DNA from: Phenylobacterium haematophilum
GTDB taxonomy: Bacteria; Pseudomonadota; Alphaproteobacteria; Caulobacterales; Caulobacteraceae
Direction: 5' to 3'
NCBI RefSeq assembly: GCF_014196295.1
Contig: NZ_JACIDK010000011.1
Span: forward strand, 1 to 56,247
DNA length: 56,247 nucleotides
Below are positions 51,631 through 56,247 of the stretch, piece by piece. The notes beneath the pieces were generated by a model. The model saw nothing but the letters and a program-made list of their open reading frames with translations, was not told the origin of the DNA and did no database searches. Each line of letters begins with the position of its first letter. The stretch's first letter is position 1. Made by a program: the position numbers and the translations under genes.

Positions 51631-52224
51631 TCAGCCCTCCCCGGTCAGAGGCTTGAGATCCAGGCCCCAGCGCTTCACCGGCGTCCAGGACAGGCCGAAC
51701 AGATCGAGCGCGCGCCCGACCGACTGGTCGACCATCTCCTCCAAGCTCGTCGGCTTGGCGTAAAAGGCCGGCAGCGGCGGAGCGATCACTGCCCCCATCT
51801 CAGCCAGCCGCACCATGGTGCGCAGGTGCCCCAGATGCAGCGGCGTCTCCCGCACCATCAGCACAAGCGGGCGACGCTCCTTCAGGGTCACGTCGGCGGC
51901 GCGGGTCAGCAGCGAAGAGGTCACGCCCGTGGCGATCTCGCTCATCGTGCGCACCGAGCAGGGCGCGATGATCATGCCCAGCGTCGGGAACGATCCCGAC
52001 GAGATCGCCGCGCCGACGTCGCCGACCTTGTGCGGCACGTCGGCGCGCGCATTCACGTCGGCGACGCTGAGCCCGGTCTCCTGGGCCAACGTCAGGGCCG
52101 CGGCCTTCGAGAAGATCAGGTGGCTCTGCACCCCAAGGTCCCGGCACGCATCGAGCGCGCGCAGGCCGTAGACGACGCCGCTGGCGCCCGAGACGCCCAC
52201 CACCAGGCGCGCAGGTGTGCTCAT
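51631..52224 (-). CDS. ubiX: Flavin prenyltransferase UbiX
   Basis: 197 aa. G-V-S-G-A-S-G-V-V-Y-G near residue 9 binds flavin phosphate; P-C-S-V-R-T-M-S-E-I-A-T-G near 104 and R-E-T-P-L-H-L-G-H near 139 are family motifs. It makes prenylated FMN, the cofactor of UbiD decarboxylases used in ubiquinone synthesis. ubiD is not in the window. Confidence 0.95.
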   Translation of the reverse strand: MSTPARLVVGVSGASGVVYGLRALDACRDLGVQSHLIFSKAAALTLAQETGLSVADVNARADVPHKVGDVGAAISSGSFPTLGMIIAPCSVRTMSEIATGVTSSLLTRAADVTLKERRPLVLMVRETPLHLGHLRTMVRLAEMGAVIAPPLPAFYAKPTSLEEMVDQSVGRALDLFGLSWTPVKRWGLDLKPLTGEG

Positions 52225-52356
52225 GCCCTCGTATCTCCGAGCCCGGTTTCAAGGCGTGGGCGCGGTCCAGCCCACTGCAAACATATGTGATCTGACAGGC
52301 CAGACCAGCGGGTGTTCACTGGCCGTGACAGTAGTTCGACAAGGAGATGACACGTC

Positions 52357-52530
52357 ATGGCCGTCGAAGCCCGTATCCGTGAACTTGGCTTCCGTCACCA
52401 AAATTTGGATCGGATGATCGAGGAAGAAACGAATAGGCCGGCCGCCGACGCCACCAAGTTGAAGGAACTGAAGCTCAAGAAGCTTAAGCTCAAGGAGGAG
52501 ATCGAAGCCCTCGGCGCGCAAGCGCACTAG
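52357..52530 (+). CDS. DUF465 (YdcH-like) small helical protein, second copy
   Basis: 57 aa starting M-A-V-E-A-R-I-R-E-L-G with an AAGGAG site upstream. L-G-F-R-H-Q-N-L-D-R-M-I-E-E-E and a Lys/Leu-rich second helix (L-K-E-L-K-L-K-K-L-K-L-K-E-E-I) match DUF465. Divergent from ubiX. Between it and the trcR end (52531-52692) I see no gene. Confidence 0.88.
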   Translation: MAVEARIRELGFRHQNLDRMIEEETNRPAADATKLKELKLKKLKLKEEIEALGAQAH

Positions 52531-52692
52531 GGACGGTTTGCTCCTCGTCCGTGCGGGCGGGGGACGGACGCCAGTCGACCCTGATCGATCGTTTCCACGG
52601 GTCCCCGGAGGCGATCGGCGGGGTCGCCTGCGCGCGTCGGCATCCAGCCGGCGCAGGTGAAAGGGGCAGCCGCGCCACCCCTTCCCTTATCC

Positions 52693-53370
52693 CTAGTCCT
52701 CTTCGCCGTCCTCGTCGTCGAAGTGCGGCTGTTCGGCCACGTAGGGCTGATCGTCCCGCTCGGCGACGCCGCCGAACGCGCCGGTCTCCGAGGCCGGTTC
52801 CAGGGTCGGGCCGTCGACGATGCCGCGACGGGCGTCGTCCTTGGCCTTCTTGTCCGCGGCCTTCTTGACCACGGCGTCCAGTTCCATCTGGGTCGCCAGG
52901 CCAAGCGTCACCGGGTCGACCGGCTTGATGTTGGCCGAGTTCCAGTGGCTGCGGTTGCGGACCTGGTCGATGGTGGCCTTGGTGGTGCCCAGCAGGCGGG
53001 CGATCTGGCTGTCAGCCACTTCGGGGTGGTTGCGGATGAACCAGGCGATGGCGTCCGGGCGGTCCTGGCGGCGCGAGACCGGCGTGTAGCGCGGGGCCTT
53101 CTTCACCGGCTTCAGCAGCTCGGCGTGGCGGCTCTTCTGCGCCTTCATGCGGTACTTGTCGTTGCTCTGAGCCTTGTCCAGCTCCTCGCGCGACAGCTGG
53201 CCGTTGGCGATCGGGTCGGCGCCGCGGATGTCGCGCGCCACTTCGCCATCGGCGATGCCCTTCACTTCCAGGGGATGCAGGCCGCAGAAGTCGGCGATCT
53301 GATCGAAGGTCAGCGAGGTGTTGTCGACCAGCCAGACAGCGGTCGCCTTCGGCATCAGAATCTCGGTCAT
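52693..53370 (-). CDS. trcR: TrcR (DUF1013) transcriptional regulator
   Basis: 225 aa. M-P-K-A-T-A-V-W-L-V-D-N-T-S-L-T-F-D-Q-I-A-D-F-C-G-L-H near the start, a long central part with A-I-A-W-F-I-R-N-H-P-E and A-R-L-L-G-T-T-K-A-T-I-D-Q-V-R-N-R-S-H-W, matching the alphaproteobacterial DUF1013/TrcR family. The H-T-H-like segments suggest DNA binding. The C-terminus is acidic. Start ATG 53370 has GGAAAG upstream, and a hairpin precedes it. Confidence 0.9.
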   Translation of the reverse strand: MTEILMPKATAVWLVDNTSLTFDQIADFCGLHPLEVKGIADGEVARDIRGADPIANGQLSREELDKAQSNDKYRMKAQKSRHAELLKPVKKAPRYTPVSRRQDRPDAIAWFIRNHPEVADSQIARLLGTTKATIDQVRNRSHWNSANIKPVDPVTLGLATQMELDAVVKKAADKKAKDDARRGIVDGPTLEPASETGAFGGVAERDDQPYVAEQPHFDDEDGEED

Positions 53371-53393
53371 GACGGTCTTTCCAAAATGACGGC

Positions 53394-53413
53394 GCCCGGC
53401 CTTTCGGCCGGGC
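53394..53413 (-). promoter_or_regulatory. GAAA-tetraloop hairpin in the trcR leader
   Basis: Read on the minus strand: GCCCGGCC-GAAA-GGCCGGGC, perfect 8-bp arms with a GNRA tetraloop, 24-43 nt before the trcR start. Very stable and separate from the ribosome site; possibly an mRNA-stability or regulatory element. Confidence 0.5.
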
Positions 53414-53612
53414 GGTGCAATCAAGCAAAGCCACATATAGGCCCGTTCCGCGCTCAAGAAAACGACAATCCTGCGCGGTTCCAGCCGGTATCGGCGGCGC
53501 CTTGAGTGCGCGTTTCCGTGAAGTCGCTCGCCTGGCGCACGTTCGCTGAAGACATTTGCCGCCGCCGTGCCAAAGTCTTCGAAACAACGACCCTTCAGGG
53601 AGGGCTCCAGGA

Positions 53613-53966
53613 ATGAGAGGCGCGGTCCTGCCGATCGCCGCGGCAGCTTTGCTGTCGGCCTGCGCGACAACCGATACTCAGCGGACGGCCGCTACCGTCC
53701 CGCGCACCGACTACACTCATCTGTCCTGTCGCGAAATCGCCGCTCAATTGGCGCTCACGGAACGCGCGGTGGTCTCCGGCGCCCGCCGCCAGCCGCTAGC
53801 GCGCGGCGGCGAAACAGCCCAGGCCTACCTCTTCCCCGCCTCGCTCGGCGCCGCCGCTCCCGCCGCATCGGCCAAGCTCGAGGCGCGCCTGGACGATTTG
53901 CGCCGCGCCTCGCGGGCCAAGCGCTGCGAAAGCGCCTGGCGCAGCTACGAGACCGCCACGGCCTAG
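53613..53966 (+). CDS. Small lipoprotein of unknown function
   Basis: 117 aa. Lipobox L-L-S-A-C near residue 17. The rest contains L-S-C-R-E-I-A-A-Q-L-A-L-T-E-R and ends with a Cys in R-C-E-S-A-W-R. Two Cys in the mature part could form a disulfide. No family recognised. ATG 53613 was chosen for the lipoprotein signal. Confidence 0.75.
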   Translation: MRGAVLPIAAAALLSACATTDTQRTAATVPRTDYTHLSCREIAAQLALTERAVVSGARRQPLARGGETAQAYLFPASLGAAAPAASAKLEARLDDLRRASRAKRCESAWRSYETATA

Positions 53967-54017
53967 CTCGCCGAACGGCGATTGCCGAGCCGACGAAAGC
54001 CTCCTAGCAATAGGCGT

Positions 54018-54758
54018 ATGACCGCTGTCCCTCTACCTGAGATCGGCACACCGCGGACCATCGCCCGTGGCCGATCGGCCCACGACGGCTACCAGCGCGG
54101 CTGGGGCCTGATGCACGCCGGGGTCGCCGAGCGCGTCGCCCACCATCCGCTCTATCAGGCCGGGCTCGAGGCTTCCGCCCATTGGTCGGTGATGGTGGAG
54201 GCCAAGCGGATGAACCTGTTCCTGATCCTGACCTCGTTCTATGCGGGTCTGGACGGCAAGGACGTCATCGAGTTCGGCTCTTATCGCGGCGGCAACGCGC
54301 TGTTCATGGCCCGCGTCCTCTGGGACGTGGCGCCTGGCGCAAAGGTCTATGCCTGCGACACCTATGCCGGGATGCCGGCGACCGATGCGGGCCGCGACCT
54401 CCACGGCCCAGGCGACTTCGGCGACAGTTCCTACGACGCCCTGGTCGAGCGTCGCGACGCCCTCGGCCTGACCAACCTCGTGGTGGTGAAGGGGTTGTTC
54501 CAAGACACCTTCCCGGCGATCGCCCGCGAGCGGCCTATCTTCGGCCTCGCCCATATCGATTGCGACATCTATTCGGGCGTGAAGTACGCCCAGGACGCGG
54601 TCTGGCCGCGCATGGCCCGCGGCGGCTATGTCGTCTACGACGACGCCGACACGCCCTCCTGCATTGGCGCCACCGAGGCGGTCGAGGAGTTGGTCATAAG
54701 GCGCAAGCTGCATTCCGAGCAGGTGTGGCCGCACTGGGTGTTCCGCGCTGGCCTCTAG
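54018..54758 (+). CDS. TylF/macrocin-type SAM-dependent methyltransferase
   Basis: 246 aa. SAM-binding strand V-I-E-F-G-S-Y-R-G-G-N-A near residue 84, D-T-Y-A-G-M-P near 110, and the acidic metal-binding pattern H-I-D-C-D and Y-D-D-A-D near 173 and 201 fit the TylF family, which methylates sugars or sugar nucleotides with Mg2+. The substrate is unknown; such genes are often found near surface-polysaccharide genes. 42 nt before the LanC-like gene. Confidence 0.88.
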   Translation: MTAVPLPEIGTPRTIARGRSAHDGYQRGWGLMHAGVAERVAHHPLYQAGLEASAHWSVMVEAKRMNLFLILTSFYAGLDGKDVIEFGSYRGGNALFMARVLWDVAPGAKVYACDTYAGMPATDAGRDLHGPGDFGDSSYDALVERRDALGLTNLVVVKGLFQDTFPAIARERPIFGLAHIDCDIYSGVKYAQDAVWPRMARGGYVVYDDADTPSCIGATEAVEELVIRRKLHSEQVWPHWVFRAGL

Positions 54759-54800
54759 GTCCTTGCGCCGCTAGCCTTGCGCAAAACAGGACGGGCGGAA

Positions 54801-56099
54801 ATGACCGGGTACGGACAGGCGGCGCGCGAAGCGCTGAACTTCATCGAATCGCAGCGGACCGGCGCCGTCTGGCGCACCAACGATCATCCGAAATCCCGTC
54901 CGGCCCACAGCCTCTATCATGGGGCCGGCGGGGTGATCCTTTTGCTGCTCGAATTGTACGCGCAGTCCGGCGAACCGCAATTGATGGAAAAGGCGATCGA
55001 CGCCGGCGACGAGATCCTGGCGGCGCTGCCGACCTTCGAGGGCCTCTCGGTTAACTCGTCAACCGGCTGGGGCGGCTACGTGTTCGTTCTCGGCGAGTTG
55101 GCGCGGATCACCGGCGAGACCCGCTATCGCGACGGCGCGGCCTTCTGCCTGGGCAAGATCCGCGAACTGGCCCAGCGGCTCGGGGCCGGCGTCGGCTGGA
55201 TCGAGCCGGCGCCCTTCGGCGACATCACCGGCTTTACCCACGACCGCGAAGTCTTCGACCAGTCGGTCGGCTCGGCCGGCGTGGTCCTGACCTTGCTCTA
55301 TGCCGATCGCGAGGGTCTCGATCCTGAAGCCCTGCTGCTGGCCCGCGCCGCGGCCGAGCGGCTGTTGGAGGTCGCCGAACCGACCCCGGAAGGCCTGCGC
55401 TGGAAGATGATGGCCGACATGCCGTTTCAGTTCACCGCGCCGAACTTCGCCCATGGCGGGGCGGGCGTCGGCTATGCGCTGCTGCAATTGCACCGCGCCA
55501 CCGGCGAGGCGCGGTATCTCGACGCCGCCGTAGCCGCCGCGCGCTACACGATGAGCCGCAGCCACCCGGTGGGCAGCGGGCGGCTGGTCTGCCACAACGA
55601 GGACACGCGCAAGCCGATCTTCTATCTCGGCGCCTGCCATGGCCCGGCGGGCACTGGCCGGTTGCTGCTCGAATTGCACGCCGTCACCGGCGAGCCCGAA
55701 TGGGCCGAGGCGCTCGCCCAGCTGCTCGCGGGCGTCGAGGGCGCCGGCGCCCCGGAGGCCCGGTCGGCCGGCTTTTGGAACAATCACGGCCAATGCTGCG
55801 GCGACGCCGGGGTTGGAGAGTTCGCACTGCTGCTGGCCCGTCGGACCGGCGACGACGCCTATCTTGATCTGGCCCGGCGCTGTGCGGCGGTGATCCTGGG
55901 AGCCAGCGAACTCGATGGCGATCGGCGGCTCTGGCGGCAGGCCGAGCACCGCGACAGACCGGACTTCATCCAGGCCCAGACAGGTTACATGCAGGGCGCG
56001 GCCGGGATCGCCAGCTTCCTGCAGCACCTTGAAGGCGTCGAGGCCGGCCGCCCGGTGAAGCTCGCCATGCCGGACTGGCCGGCGATGGAGGCGTCCTGA
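54801..56099 (+). CDS. LanC-like (alpha/alpha barrel) protein
   Basis: 432 aa. Repeated G-x-x-G helix-pair motifs (H-G-A-G-G, S-A-G, N-F-A-H-G-G-A-G-V-G-Y, A-C-H-G-P-A-G-T-G-R, C-C-G-D-A-G-V-G-E-F) match the LanC fold. LanC zinc ligands are a Cys, then Cys-His; here the second pair reads C-C in Q-C-C-G. No lantibiotic precursor or dehydratase is visible. It may be a LanC-like protein of other function. ATG 54801 with a GGCGGAA site upstream. Confidence 0.88.
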   Translation: MTGYGQAAREALNFIESQRTGAVWRTNDHPKSRPAHSLYHGAGGVILLLLELYAQSGEPQLMEKAIDAGDEILAALPTFEGLSVNSSTGWGGYVFVLGELARITGETRYRDGAAFCLGKIRELAQRLGAGVGWIEPAPFGDITGFTHDREVFDQSVGSAGVVLTLLYADREGLDPEALLLARAAAERLLEVAEPTPEGLRWKMMADMPFQFTAPNFAHGGAGVGYALLQLHRATGEARYLDAAVAAARYTMSRSHPVGSGRLVCHNEDTRKPIFYLGACHGPAGTGRLLLELHAVTGEPEWAEALAQLLAGVEGAGAPEARSAGFWNNHGQCCGDAGVGEFALLLARRTGDDAYLDLARRCAAVILGASELDGDRRLWRQAEHRDRPDFIQAQTGYMQGAAGIASFLQHLEGVEAGRPVKLAMPDWPAMEAS

Positions 56100-56122
56100 C
56101 GACGGCGCCCGGACACAAAGAA

Positions 56123-56145
56123 GCCCCCGAGCTGAGCTAGGGGGC
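56123..56145. terminator. Hairpin between the LanC-like gene and tRNA
   Basis: GCCCCC (56123-56128) and GGGGGC (56140-56145) with an 11-nt loop. Read on the minus strand it follows the tRNA gene and is trailed by TTCTTTG; it can also serve the plus-strand LanC-like gene. Confidence 0.6.
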
Positions 56146-56157
56146 CTATTGAAACCT

Positions 56158-56234
<77 letters not shown>

Positions 56235-56247
56235 TCAGGGTGTCGTG

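Noticed and set aside
54018..56099. A lanthipeptide biosynthesis cluster
   Set aside because: No precursor peptide, dehydratase, protease or exporter is present around the LanC-like gene.

Overview
The window reads as a stretch of chromosome from a GC-rich alphaproteobacterium of the order Caulobacterales (Caulobacter/Phenylobacterium type). Evidence: a ruvCAB cluster followed by ybgC-tolQRAB-pal-cpoB-tilS; an ilvD gene with a divergent LysR regulator, as described for IlvR of Caulobacter crescentus; a TacA-like sigma-54 response regulator close to a GapR (DUF2312) gene; a TrcR/DUF1013 gene; a three-gene pntAA-pntAB-pntB transhydrogenase; motA without motB; and frequent GTG/TTG starts with 4-base gene overlaps. 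Genus cannot be settled from sequence alone.

Layout. 1-78: tail of an IS5-type transposase at the window edge. 92-3784: cell-wall L,D-transpeptidase with a hotdog thioesterase, an RNase H-like protein, a short CoaA kinase overlapping an M50-type membrane protease, and a small conserved protein. 3916-6091: ruvCAB. 6098-8951: ilvR/ilvD. 9005-15760: Tol-Pal envelope-constriction cluster and tilS. 15757-17862: hydrolase, small membrane protein, LytM endopeptidase. 17863-18167: non-coding region rich in dyads. 18168-21068: transhydrogenase operon. 21316-25197: two secreted proteins, an aa3-oxidase subunit IV, a hydrolase/thioesterase pair and a DUF3617 lipoprotein. 25435-28244: tandem amidohydrolases, the second without metal ligands. 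28419-32164: acyl-CoA synthetase divergent from an acyl-CoA dehydrogenase, then an FMN reductase. 32161-40224 (minus strand): DUF5996, PepF, PQQ/heme dehydrogenase lipoprotein, membrane protein, TolB-like/TPR protein. 40465-44128: tacA-like, small protein, gapR, folE, HAD hydrolase, rpmJ. 44295-47908: MltB-type transglycosylase, MFS transporter, motA. 48005-53370: purEK, diguanylate cyclase, VOC protein, two DUF465 proteins, TIGR02444, ubiX, trcR. 53613-56234: lipoprotein, TylF-type methyltransferase, LanC-like protein, initiator tRNA.

Most of the window is housekeeping DNA (recombination, envelope, NADPH supply, purine/folate/CoA biosynthesis, translation). The less ordinary parts are the dyad-rich 17.9-18.1 kb region, the CAAAC/GTTTG palindromes before pntAA, the degenerate amidohydrolase paralogue, the lipidated PQQ dehydrogenase, the TylF/LanC-like pair with an altered zinc site, and several palindromic intergenic repeats. 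I see no CRISPR array, prophage, toxin-antitoxin pair or defence island. No clearly new multi-gene system is evident; the best candidates are given as findings with what would refute them.
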